The notes under the pieces were generated by a model, which was not told where the DNA came from, did not search any database, and was given only the letters and a program-made list of their open reading frames with translations. From contig DATEHU010000011.1 of the NCBI GenBank assembly GCA_035279405.1, forward strand, positions 97,122 through 161,121: a DNA stretch of 64,000 nucleotides, read 5' to 3'. This DNA is from Gammaproteobacteria bacterium (GTDB taxonomy: Bacteria; Pseudomonadota; Gammaproteobacteria; Natronospirales; REEB76). Made by a program: the position numbers and the translations under genes. Within the stretch, counting starts at the first letter, position 1, and each line of letters starts with the position of its first letter. This document shows, one piece after another, positions 53,772-62,500 of this stretch.

Positions 53772-54013
53772 GGCATTCTCCTGGTCTCGGGAATCGCGGT
53801 TGGCCGGCGGCCACCGGTAGAACATGGACAATGGGAAAAGCGTTTCGTTCTGCGGACTGGGCGCCGCATATTACCAGACGGCCGGCCGGCACCCGCCTGC
53901 ATGCCCGGCCGGTGAGCATGCCTGACAGGCCTTTGCCATGGATAGCCCGCAGCCTGGCCGCATATAGTTGTGAAGCGTATAAACCATTCTGCCCGCCGCA
54001 CAATCGAACGGGT

Positions 54014-54589
54014 ATGGAAGCCGCCAGCGTGCCCCTGAGTCCACCAGGCAACCCCGCCACGAGTCGCGATGAATCGGCCGCCCTCGCCGCCCGGGCGCGG
54101 GACGGCGATGTGGGCGCGTTCGAACAGCTCTACCGAAGGCATGCGGGCCGGGTGCACAGTGTATGTCTGCGGATCACCGCCGACCGCGGTGCGGCCGAGG
54201 AATGCACGCAGGACGCCTTCGTGCGCGCCTGGGATGCGCTCAGCCGATTTCGCGGCGACAGCAGTTTCGCCACCTGGCTGACGCGCATTGCCATCAACGT
54301 GGCACTGCAGCGCCTGAAACTGGAGCGCCGCCACTTGCGGCTGGTGCAACCGGGCGACACGGAATTCATCGAGAGTCACGCGGCGCCCGAGGAGGCGCCC
54401 GATGCGGACATGGACATGGAAAAACTGATCGCAAGCCTGCCACCGGCGGCGCGCGCGGTATTCGTGCTGCACGCCGTCGAGGGCTACAGCCACGAGGAAA
54501 TCGCCGCCCAAACCGGCATTGCCACGGGCACCTGCAAGGCGCACGTGCACCGTGCGCGCCAACTGCTGCAAGCGAGGTTGCAGACATGA
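54014..54589 (+). CDS. ECF-type RNA polymerase sigma factor
   Basis: A 191-residue sigma-70 family factor with regions 2 and 4 only. Region 2: GDVGAFEQLYRRHAGRVHSVCLRITADRGAAEECTQDAFVRAW, with FRGDSSFATWLTRIAINVALQRL. Region 4: LPPAARAVFVLHAVEGYSHEEIAAQTGIATGTCKAHVHRARQLL. It starts an operon with a membrane anti-sigma-like protein (ATGA overlap) and a DUF4097 protein, so it is probably held at the membrane until an envelope signal. ATG 54014 is chosen; the upstream frame overlaps the promoter region. It autoregulates in most such systems, but I did not identify its promoter motif. Confidence 0.93.
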   Translation: MEAASVPLSPPGNPATSRDESAALAARARDGDVGAFEQLYRRHAGRVHSVCLRITADRGAAEECTQDAFVRAWDALSRFRGDSSFATWLTRIAINVALQRLKLERRHLRLVQPGDTEFIESHAAPEEAPDADMDMEKLIASLPPAARAVFVLHAVEGYSHEEIAAQTGIATGTCKAHVHRARQLLQARLQT

Positions 54590-55104
54590 ATATCAAACCC
54601 GATGAAAAACTGGATGCGGGGCTCGCCAGGCTGCCGCGCACTATCGAGCCGGCGCGCGACCTGTGGCCCGCTATCGCCGCGCGCATTGCGGCACGCCGCA
54701 GCCGCGTGCGCAACGGCTGGAGCTACGGTGTGGCGGTGGCTGCCGTGGTGGTAGCGGCGGCCGCGATCACCTGGAGCCTGCTGCGACCCACTGCTCCGGG
54801 CACGCAGATCGTGGCCAGCGCCACGACGGACCACGGCGTAGTCACCAAGGCAGTGGACATGCTCGCCCAATTCACGGCGCAGCTGGTCAGCGATAACGGT
54901 CTGCCGCCCAAGGCGCGCGCCGCGCTGCTCGACAACCTGCGCATGGTGAACGTGGACATCCTGCATACCCAGGCGGCACTCAAAAAATATCCCGACGATG
55001 TAAACCTGCGGGCCCTGTTGTTCAATCTATATCAGCAGCAGACCCGGCTCCTGAATGAAGCCCAACAGGCCCAGGTTCAAACCACTGCGAGGACCGATAT
55101 ATGA
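54586..55104 (+). CDS. Membrane protein, probable anti-sigma factor
   Basis: A 172-residue protein with a short cytoplasmic part (residues 1-43: LARLPRTIEPARDLWPAIAARI), one membrane helix (about 46-66: YGVAVAAVVVAAAAITWSLL) and a periplasmic helical part ending NLYQQQTRLLNEAQQAQVQ. The zinc-binding HxxxCxxC of classical anti-sigma domains is absent. The anti-sigma role is inferred from position, the four-base overlaps on both sides and the 'PPRDLWPAI..RI' pattern common in such partners. Confidence 0.75.
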   Translation: MNIKPDEKLDAGLARLPRTIEPARDLWPAIAARIAARRSRVRNGWSYGVAVAAVVVAAAAITWSLLRPTAPGTQIVASATTDHGVVTKAVDMLAQFTAQLVSDNGLPPKARAALLDNLRMVNVDILHTQAALKKYPDDVNLRALLFNLYQQQTRLLNEAQQAQVQTTARTDI

Positions 55105-56036
55105 AACGCATCATGCTGGTACTGACTTACACCCTGGTGTCATTCGTGACGGCGGTATGCCTGTTTACGGTGATGATGCTGGTCGCCAATTCGGCGTATG
55201 CCTACCCGGCCAATGACGGTAACGTCAATCAGACCCGTGCCGCCACGGCCAGCGCCAGCGTGCGGGTCAACAACATTGCCGGCTCGATCACGGTACAGGG
55301 CTGGAACAATAATCAGGTACAGGTCACCGGTACGCTCAGTGGCGACGTCACACTCGACATCCACGGCTCCGCCGATGACCTGGAAATCCGCGCGGTGTAT
55401 CCGAACAACTCTCACAACCAATCGGAAGCGGATCTGACCATTCACGTACCGGTGGCCAGCCGCCTGTCGGTGAACACCGTGAGTGCCGATATCGGTACCA
55501 GCGGTGTCAGCGGCCGTGCACAACTGGAAAGCGTGAGTGGCGACGTGACGCTCAATTCGCACGCCAATGACATCTCCGCCAAATCGGTCAGCGGCGAGGT
55601 GACCATCACCGGCTCCGCGCCCGGTGCGCACGTGCTTGGCCACAGCATCAGCGGCGACGTGAAAATCAACGATGTGGACGGCGACGTGCAGGCCGAGAGC
55701 ATCAGCGGCACGGTCAAGGTATTCGACAGCCGCCTTGATCGTGTGCGCCTGAGTTCCACCTCGGGCAACGTGGATTTTTCCGCCAAGCTCGCCAAGTCCG
55801 GGAATTATTCCTTCAACAGCACCAGCGGCAATCTGTCGCTGGCCTTTCCCGGCGCACCGGATGCGCGCTTCGACCTCTACAGCTTCAGCGGTGACATCAC
55901 CAACAGCTTCGGTCCGCGCGCCCAGCGCACCAGCGAATATGGCCCCGGCGTCGAGCTGCACTTCACGAGCGGAAAAGGCGACGCCCAGGTGACCGCCCAC
56001 ACGCTGAGCGGCAACATCAGTCTGCGTGCGCCCTGA
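55101..56036 (+). CDS. DUF4097-family beta-strand-repeat protein
   Basis: A 311-residue secreted or membrane-anchored protein. An N-terminal hydrophobic segment (MLVLTYTLVSFVTAVCLFTVMMLV, shown here as residues 4-28) acts as signal or anchor. A parallel-beta repeat domain follows, with recurring SGDVT/SGDVK/SGTVK turns about every 20-23 residues, typical of DUF4097 'putative adhesin' proteins. Its role is unknown; such proteins often accompany ECF sigma or PspC-type envelope stress genes. The start overlaps the stop of the anti-sigma gene (ATGA), making this the third gene of the operon. Confidence 0.88.
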   Translation: MKRIMLVLTYTLVSFVTAVCLFTVMMLVANSAYAYPANDGNVNQTRAATASASVRVNNIAGSITVQGWNNNQVQVTGTLSGDVTLDIHGSADDLEIRAVYPNNSHNQSEADLTIHVPVASRLSVNTVSADIGTSGVSGRAQLESVSGDVTLNSHANDISAKSVSGEVTITGSAPGAHVLGHSISGDVKINDVDGDVQAESISGTVKVFDSRLDRVRLSSTSGNVDFSAKLAKSGNYSFNSTSGNLSLAFPGAPDARFDLYSFSGDITNSFGPRAQRTSEYGPGVELHFTSGKGDAQVTAHTLSGNISLRAP

Positions 56037-56051
56037 CACCGGCTTACCGTT

Positions 56052-56117
56052 TGTGGGAGCGGCGATATTCGCCGCGATTGCCGAGCAAGAATCGCGACGG
56101 GGACCGTCGCTCCCACA
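56052..56117. repeat. REP-type inverted pair after DUF4097 gene
   Basis: TGTGGGAGCGGCGATATTCG and, inverted, TGTGGGAGCGACGGTCCCCG. Same ends as the copies at 7065 and 8964. Confidence 0.8.
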
Positions 56118-56262
56118 ATGGGCAGCTTTACGACAAACAGCCGATGACAGACAAGTCCACGTCAAGTTCCACTCCCCTACACAAAAACATTCTGCCCCCC
56201 AGATAGACTTTTTTTGCCGCCGGCACATCTTAGACAGGAACACGGCGCAGCCTGCGCCAGGG

Positions 56263-58467
56263 ATGACTTCCATGCTTCGCCGTTACCCCGGTCTGGCTGG
56301 CTTGATTTTGGGTTGCGTGCTGCTCTGCCCGTCCGGCGTACGGGCCCAGCCATCCACGCCGCCCACGGTTATGGCCATGCCGGCGGACGGACCCATCACC
56401 ATTGACGGTAAGCTCGACGAACCCGCCTGGCAGCATGCGGGCGTGATCGTCGACCTCACCCAGCAAAGCCCCCATCCCGGTCAGCCCACGCCCTACCATA
56501 CAAAAATCCTGCTGCTGCACGACGCCCATACGCTGTACATCGGCGTGATCGCCGAGGATCCCGATCCCGCGAAAATCGCTACTCACACGCTGGTACGCGA
56601 CGGCGATCAGAGCAATGACGATTACGTGGGTTTTGTGATTGACACATTTGATACCCAACGTGTGGCCTACACGTTTCAGGTGAACGCGGCCGGCGCCATG
56701 GCCGACGGGCTCCTGGCGCCCACGCCCGCCATCAACAGCAACAATGGCGTGGACTACAACTGGGACGGCATCTGGACGGCGGCAGTGAGCCGCAATGCCC
56801 ACGGCTGGACCGCGGAAATCGCCATCGACACCCGTAGTCTGCAATTCGGCAAGCACGTCAGCGCCTGGGGTTTCAACGTCACGCGCAACGTGCCGCGCGA
56901 TCTCCTGACGCTCAACTGGTCCGGCACCACCTTGAATGCCTCGGTGCTCAAGCTGCAATACGAAGGCACGCTCACCGGCGTGCAGAGCCTGGAACAGGGC
57001 CAGGGCTGGGACTTTCAGCCCTATGGCCTCGCCAAGTACCAGAGCGGCCGCGGCAGCACCAGCAATGTTGGTTTCGATCTGAAATACGACTTCAACCCCT
57101 CGCTCGCCGGGCTGTTCACCTACCACACGGATTTTGCCGAGGCCGAAGCCGACCAGCAGCAGATCAACACTGGCCGCTTCGCGCTGTCCTTCCCTGAGAA
57201 ACGCCAGTTCTTCCTGCAAGGGTCCAATCTGTTCAGCTTCGGTTACAAGCTGGCCAATGCCGGTTTTATTCCTTATTACTCGCGCAGTATCGGTCTGGTG
57301 AACGGCGAGCCGGTACCGCTCAACGAAGGCGTGAAGCTCATCGGTCAATCCAACAGCGGATCGCTGGCGCTCCTGGACACGCAAATGGCCGGCACCGGTG
57401 TATCCGACGCCACCAACCTGTTCGCCGGTCGCGGCACCTACAGCCCCGACCAGAACCTGCAACTCGGTACGCTCATTACTCACGGCGATCCACTGGGCGC
57501 AGGCAGCAATACCTTTGTGGGCACCGATGCGTTGTGGAAAACTGCAAGTTTCAACGGCGACAAGAACCTGTACCTGTCCGCCTGGGGTGCACATTCCAGC
57601 GGTGACCTGTCCACAGGCAATGCCAACGGTTACGGTGCGAGCATCGAATATCCCAACGATCTCTGGTACGGCATCGCCCAGGTCAACGTGTTTGGCGACG
57701 GACTTAATCCCGGCATTGGCTTCCTGCAGCGACCCGGCACGCGTCAGTACTACACGGAGGCCGCTTACCAGCCGCGGCCGTCAGCCGACAGTTGGTTCAA
57801 CTGGGCGCACCAGTTCTGGTTCGACGGTCACTACTCCGAGGTGGATGGTTTCGGCGCGCAGGATGGCGGCAAACAAAGCTCGGAATGGTGGTTCGGCCCG
57901 CAGATGCTCACCAACGGCGGCTGGTACTGGGAGTTCGACGTGTATCGCGACTTCGACTCGCCCACCCAAGCCTTCACGCTCGCCGGCGTAAATGTGCCCG
58001 CCGGCCGGTACACCTGGAATCGCCGGCGCGTAGTAGTGACTTCCCCCCAGTCGCAACCCTTCTGGTTTCAATTCATTGACTCCCAGGGAACCGATTACGC
58101 CGGTACCGCGCACCATCCCGGCGTCTCGCTTTTCTGGAACACGCCATCCGGCAAATTGCAATTAAACGCCTCGCAGGAATGGTTTTTCTATTACGCGCCC
58201 CAAGGCAACGGCGTCTCGCGCCTGTCCACGCTGGGCGGAACCTACTCTTTTACACCCAACCTCTACATTTCTGAATTCGCCCAGTACGACAACAGCCTTC
58301 CCGGCGTGAGCCTCAACACGCGCCTGCGCTGGATCGTCGGCGACGCCAGCAACATTTATCTGGTCTGGAACCACGGCCTGGTAACCGAAACCACCGGCTT
58401 GGGTCAGCCGGTCGTCGCCCGGGGCAATGAAGTCATCCTCAAGGTGCAGTGGGATTTCCGCGGTTGA
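56263..58467 (+). CDS. CBM9-like / DUF5916 outer-membrane-type protein
   Basis: A 734-residue secreted protein. The signal peptide (about 1-26, ending VRAQ) is followed by a carbohydrate-binding-family-9-like domain: DGPITIDGKLDEPAWQHAG, AHTLYIGVIAEDPDP, DDYVGFVIDTFDTQRVAYTFQVN. The rest is the DUF5916 region, a long beta-rich part (NVGFDLKYDFNPSLAGLFTYHTDFAEAEADQQQIN, FALSFPEKRQFFLQGSNLFSFG) likely forming an outer-membrane barrel that ends KVQWDFRG. Substrate unknown. ATG 56263 is chosen, with ATG 56272 as an alternative. The 3' end overlaps the convergent EamA gene by 29 bases. Confidence 0.88.
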   Translation: MTSMLRRYPGLAGLILGCVLLCPSGVRAQPSTPPTVMAMPADGPITIDGKLDEPAWQHAGVIVDLTQQSPHPGQPTPYHTKILLLHDAHTLYIGVIAEDPDPAKIATHTLVRDGDQSNDDYVGFVIDTFDTQRVAYTFQVNAAGAMADGLLAPTPAINSNNGVDYNWDGIWTAAVSRNAHGWTAEIAIDTRSLQFGKHVSAWGFNVTRNVPRDLLTLNWSGTTLNASVLKLQYEGTLTGVQSLEQGQGWDFQPYGLAKYQSGRGSTSNVGFDLKYDFNPSLAGLFTYHTDFAEAEADQQQINTGRFALSFPEKRQFFLQGSNLFSFGYKLANAGFIPYYSRSIGLVNGEPVPLNEGVKLIGQSNSGSLALLDTQMAGTGVSDATNLFAGRGTYSPDQNLQLGTLITHGDPLGAGSNTFVGTDALWKTASFNGDKNLYLSAWGAHSSGDLSTGNANGYGASIEYPNDLWYGIAQVNVFGDGLNPGIGFLQRPGTRQYYTEAAYQPRPSADSWFNWAHQFWFDGHYSEVDGFGAQDGGKQSSEWWFGPQMLTNGGWYWEFDVYRDFDSPTQAFTLAGVNVPAGRYTWNRRRVVVTSPQSQPFWFQFIDSQGTDYAGTAHHPGVSLFWNTPSGKLQLNASQEWFFYYAPQGNGVSRLSTLGGTYSFTPNLYISEFAQYDNSLPGVSLNTRLRWIVGDASNIYLVWNHGLVTETTGLGQPVVARGNEVILKVQWDFRG

Positions 58468-59365
58468 CGCCGCGGGCATTTGTGCCCGCGCGCTCGGAAA
58501 AGTTAAGCATGAGCAGCGCCGCGGCGATCAGCGCGATACCGATCCATTCCGCCAGCGACGGCCGCTCGCTCAACAGGCCCCACGCAAACAGCACGCCGGC
58601 CACCGGCACCGCGAGGCTGGTGAGGCCGGAGACGTTTGCCGGCAGACGCTGCACCACGAGCGCCCACAAGGCCCAGCCGATGCTCGAGGACAGGAAGCCG
58701 CTGTAAGCAATGGCCAATATATAACTGGTGGTCCAGTGAATCGGCCGTTCCGGAATCACCAATCCCAGAATCACCAGCACTGCCGTGCCGATGAGCATCG
58801 TCCATGCAGTCAGTTGCAGCGGCGTCACCTCGGGATGCTGATCGAATACACGCTTCGAGATCACGGTACCTATTGCCCACACCAGGCCGCTCGCCAGCGC
58901 CAGAAGAATGCTGACCGGATCGCCGACCCGGTGCCATGGCGAGATCACGCACACCAGTCCCACCGCGGCTACCGCGATGCAGATCCAGCGCAACCAGCCG
59001 GGCTTTTCGTGCAGCCACCACCAGGCGAGTGGCACCACCCAAAACGGCAAGGTGTAGGACAAAAGCGCGGTCTTGCCCGCACCGCCGGTGACCAGCGCAA
59101 GCTGCGCAAAGGTCTGGAACGCCGCGATCTGCGTGAGACCGATCACGATCGTCGGCCGCCAGGGTGAAGGCCGCAACTGCGCGGGACGGAACGCCAGCAA
59201 CCCGAACAGCACCAATGTGCCCACGGCGTAGCGCAGCGCGCTGAAGGCAAACGGTCCGCTGTAATCCAGCGCCACCTTCATGATCGTCCAGTTCAGCGCC
59301 CAGACGACGGTGAGGAAAATCAGCGCCAGCCAAGCGGCGCGCTGTGGGGAAGCGGGCGCGCTCAT
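58439..59365 (-). CDS. EamA/DMT-family transporter
   Basis: A 308-residue inner-membrane protein with ten hydrophobic helices arranged as two EamA repeats. The first is WLALIFLTVVWALNWTIMKVALDYSGPFAFSALRYAVGTLVL, and the second begins SGLVWAIGTVISKRVFDQ. DMT exporters and importers handle metabolites such as amino acids or sugars; the substrate cannot be inferred. ATG 59365 begins MSAPASPQRAAW; the frame is open eight codons upstream. Confidence 0.92.
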   Translation of the reverse strand: MSAPASPQRAAWLALIFLTVVWALNWTIMKVALDYSGPFAFSALRYAVGTLVLFGLLAFRPAQLRPSPWRPTIVIGLTQIAAFQTFAQLALVTGGAGKTALLSYTLPFWVVPLAWWWLHEKPGWLRWICIAVAAVGLVCVISPWHRVGDPVSILLALASGLVWAIGTVISKRVFDQHPEVTPLQLTAWTMLIGTAVLVILGLVIPERPIHWTTSYILAIAYSGFLSSSIGWALWALVVQRLPANVSGLTSLAVPVAGVLFAWGLLSERPSLAEWIGIALIAAALLMLNFSERAGTNARGVNRGNPTAP

Positions 59366-59444
59366 GGAACGCGGGTTAAAGAATGACACTTAAGGCGCAT
59401 GACAAACATCTTGGTTTGGAGAAGCTCCGATTCTTACTTTTTCC

Positions 59445-59514
59445 CGTCATTCCGGCCAAACCTGGAATCCAGGAAAATCACATTTACTGGATACCGGCCT
59501 ACGCCGGTATGACG
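59445..59514. repeat. Palindromic intergenic repeat (CGTCATTCC type)
   Basis: A 70-base element with complementary ends CGTCAT and ATGACG and inner arms CCGG...CTGGAATCCAG and CTGGATACCGG...CCGG. The CGTCATTCC...GGAATGACG class is widespread in Proteobacteria. It lies between the EamA gene start and the uvrA end. Confidence 0.75.
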
Positions 59515-59555
59515 AGTTAGCGCCTGAACGATCTGTTTACCCGCAATCGTGTTCA

Positions 59556-62500
59556 TTACGCGGCGCGTGCCGTCAGAAACGGCCTCAGCACTCGCCCGGT
59601 GTGACCGGTGCGCTGCGCCACGGTCACTGGTGCGCCTTGCGCCACGATCCGTCCACCGCCCGTGCCGCCTTCGGGGCCAAGATCAATCACCCAATCGGCC
59701 TCGGCGATGACGTCGAGATTGTGCTCGATTACCACCAGCGTGTGCCCGGCTGCGACCAGGCGGTGCAAAACCGCGATGAGTTTCTCGACATCCGCCATGT
59801 GCAGGCCGACCGTGGGTTCATCGAGCACGTAGAGGGTGGGTTTGGCGCGCTGCCGCTGTATCGCGGGTGCAGCTTTGGCAAGCTCCGTGACCAGCTTGAT
59901 GCGCTGCGCCTCGCCGCCCGAAAGCGTCGGGCTCTGCTGGCCGAGCGTGAGATAACCGAGTCCCACCTGCTCCAGCAGTTCGAGCGCGCGATGCACGCGC
60001 GGCTGCGCGTGGAAAAACTCCACCGCCTCAGTCACCGTCATGGCAAGCACCTCGGCGATGGTCCGGCCCCGCCAGCGCACGGCGAGCGTTTCGCTGTCGA
60101 AGCGCGCGCCGTTGCACACTTCGCAGCGCACCCGCACGTCGGGCAGGAAATTCATTTCCACGCGCTTCATGCCCTGGCCCTCGCAGGCCTCGCAGCGCCC
60201 GCCGGAAGTATTGAAGGAAAAACGCCCCGCGCTCCAGCCGCGCAATCGCGCCTCGGGCACGTCCGCGAACAGCCGGCGAATGACGTCCCAGACACCTATA
60301 TAAGTGGCCGGACAGGAGCGCGGCGTCTTGCCGATGGGCGTTTGATCCACCTCCAGCACGCGCCCCAGTACGGCCGCACCTTCGAGGGCGCGGCAACCGC
60401 GCAGCTTCGGCTTGCGCCCGCGCGCCGTCAGCAGCATGCGCAGATTGTCGTGCAACACCTCGCGCACCAGCGTGCTCTTGCCGCTGCCGGACACGCCGGT
60501 GACGCAGGTGAAGCGTCCGAGCGGAATCGCAACGTCCAGTTGTTTCAGGTTGTGCAGGTCTGCATGGCGAATCCTGAGCACGGGATCGCCGCGCCGCACG
60601 GGCCGGTGTGCAACCGCATCATGCCGCAGGGGGTGGAGGAGATAGCGCCCGGTGACGGACCCGGGATTGCGCCGGATTTGTGCCAAGGTGCCCGCCGCCA
60701 CCAAGCGTCCGCCGTTACGGCCCGCGCCCGGACCGAGATCAATAATATTGTCCGCGGCCGCCATGGTGTCCTCGTCGTGTTCCACCACCACCACGGTGTT
60801 GCCCTTGTCGCACAGCCGCGCGAGCGTCGCCAGCAGGCGCGCGTTGTCGCGGGGGTGCAGACCGATGGAAGGTTCATCGAGGATGTAACACACGCCGCGC
60901 AGGTTGGACCCGAGTTGTGCCGCGAGCCGGATGCGCTGCGCCTCCCCGCCGGACAGCGTGGGCGCGGCGCGGTCCAGTACCAGATAATCCAAACCCACTT
61001 CCTTCAAGAACTTGAGACGCGCAACAATTTCCGGCAGCACATCGCGTGCAATTTCCGCAGCGCGTCCATTCAGCTTGAGCGTGCCGAAAAACGTCTGCGC
61101 CTCGTCCACGGAGAGCGCGGCCAGTTGGGCGATGTTGCGGCCCGCGAATCGGACGGCCAATGCCACGGGATTCAGCCGCCGGCCTTCGCAGTCGGGACAC
61201 GGCCGCTCGCCGCCCTCCCACCATTCGTTCCACCAGATTTCCTCGCCGCTGCTCTCCGCATCGAATCCCGGCAATACCAGTCCCGTGCCATAGCAGGTTT
61301 CACACCAGCCGTGACGGGAATTGTAGGAAAACAATCGTGGATCGAGCTCCGGGAAACTCCGCCCGCAGCCAGGACAGTTGCGGCGAGTGGAAAACAGCTG
61401 CGGTTCCGCATCCTTGGTGAGCACCTGGACTACGCCTTTGCCGTAATCCAATGCACGCGCCAGCAACTCCCGCAATTCATGCTCGCTGTGTGCCGCCACT
61501 TCGAGAGTGGCGAGCGGCAATTCGATGTTGTGTTCCTGGAAACGCGACAGCCGCGGCCAAACATCGGTCTTTACGAGCTTGCCGTCCACGCGCAGTTGCG
61601 CATAACCCTTGTTGTGCGCCCACTTGGCGAGTTCGGTGTAATAGCCCTTGCGCGCCACCACCAGGGGCGCAAGCAGCGTCAGCTCCTGACTGCGATACTC
61701 GCGCACCAGGCGCGCCAGAATCACCTCGGCGCTTTGTGCCTCGATGGCCAGAATGCAGTCCGGGCAATACTGCACGCCGAGCTTTACGAACAGCAGGCGC
61801 AGAAAATGATAAACCTCGGTGAGTGTCGCCACCGTGCTCTTGCGCCCGCCGCGGCTGGTACGCTGTTCGATGGCCACCGTCGGCGGAATGCCGCGGATCT
61901 CGTCCACCTCGGCGCGCGCCGCCGGCTCCACGAACTGGCGCGCGTAGGCATTCAGCGATTCAAGGTAACGTCGCTGGCCTTCCGCGAACAGGATGTCGAA
62001 CGCCAGCGTGCTCTTGCCGCTGCCGGACACGCCGGTGACCACCGTGAACCGCCCGCGCGGAATCGTGACATCGAGATTGCGCAGGTTGTGCTCGCGCGCG
62101 TTGTGAATAGATATGACGGGTTTTCTTTCCTCGTCCCTTCTCCCCATTGGGGGAGAAGCAAGGATGAGGGGGGATTTCGTCGTTTTTGTTCTATGTGCGG
62201 CCGCTTCAATGTACTCTCTCAACGCCTTCCCGGTATAGCTGTCCTTGTGCTTTATCACCTCTTCCGGCGTCCCCGTGCACACCAGCCGGCCGCCTTCGTC
62301 ACCCCCCTCCGGACCGAGATCAATGATCCAGTCGGCGGCCGCGATGACATCGAGATTGTGCTCGATCACCACCAGCGAGTGGCCACGCGCCAGCAACGTG
62401 TCGAACGCACCGAGCAGCACCGCGATATCGCTGAAGTGCAGGCCGGTGGTCGGCTCGTCGAACAGAAACAGCGTGGGCTTGGCGGAAGTCTTGCTGCCTG

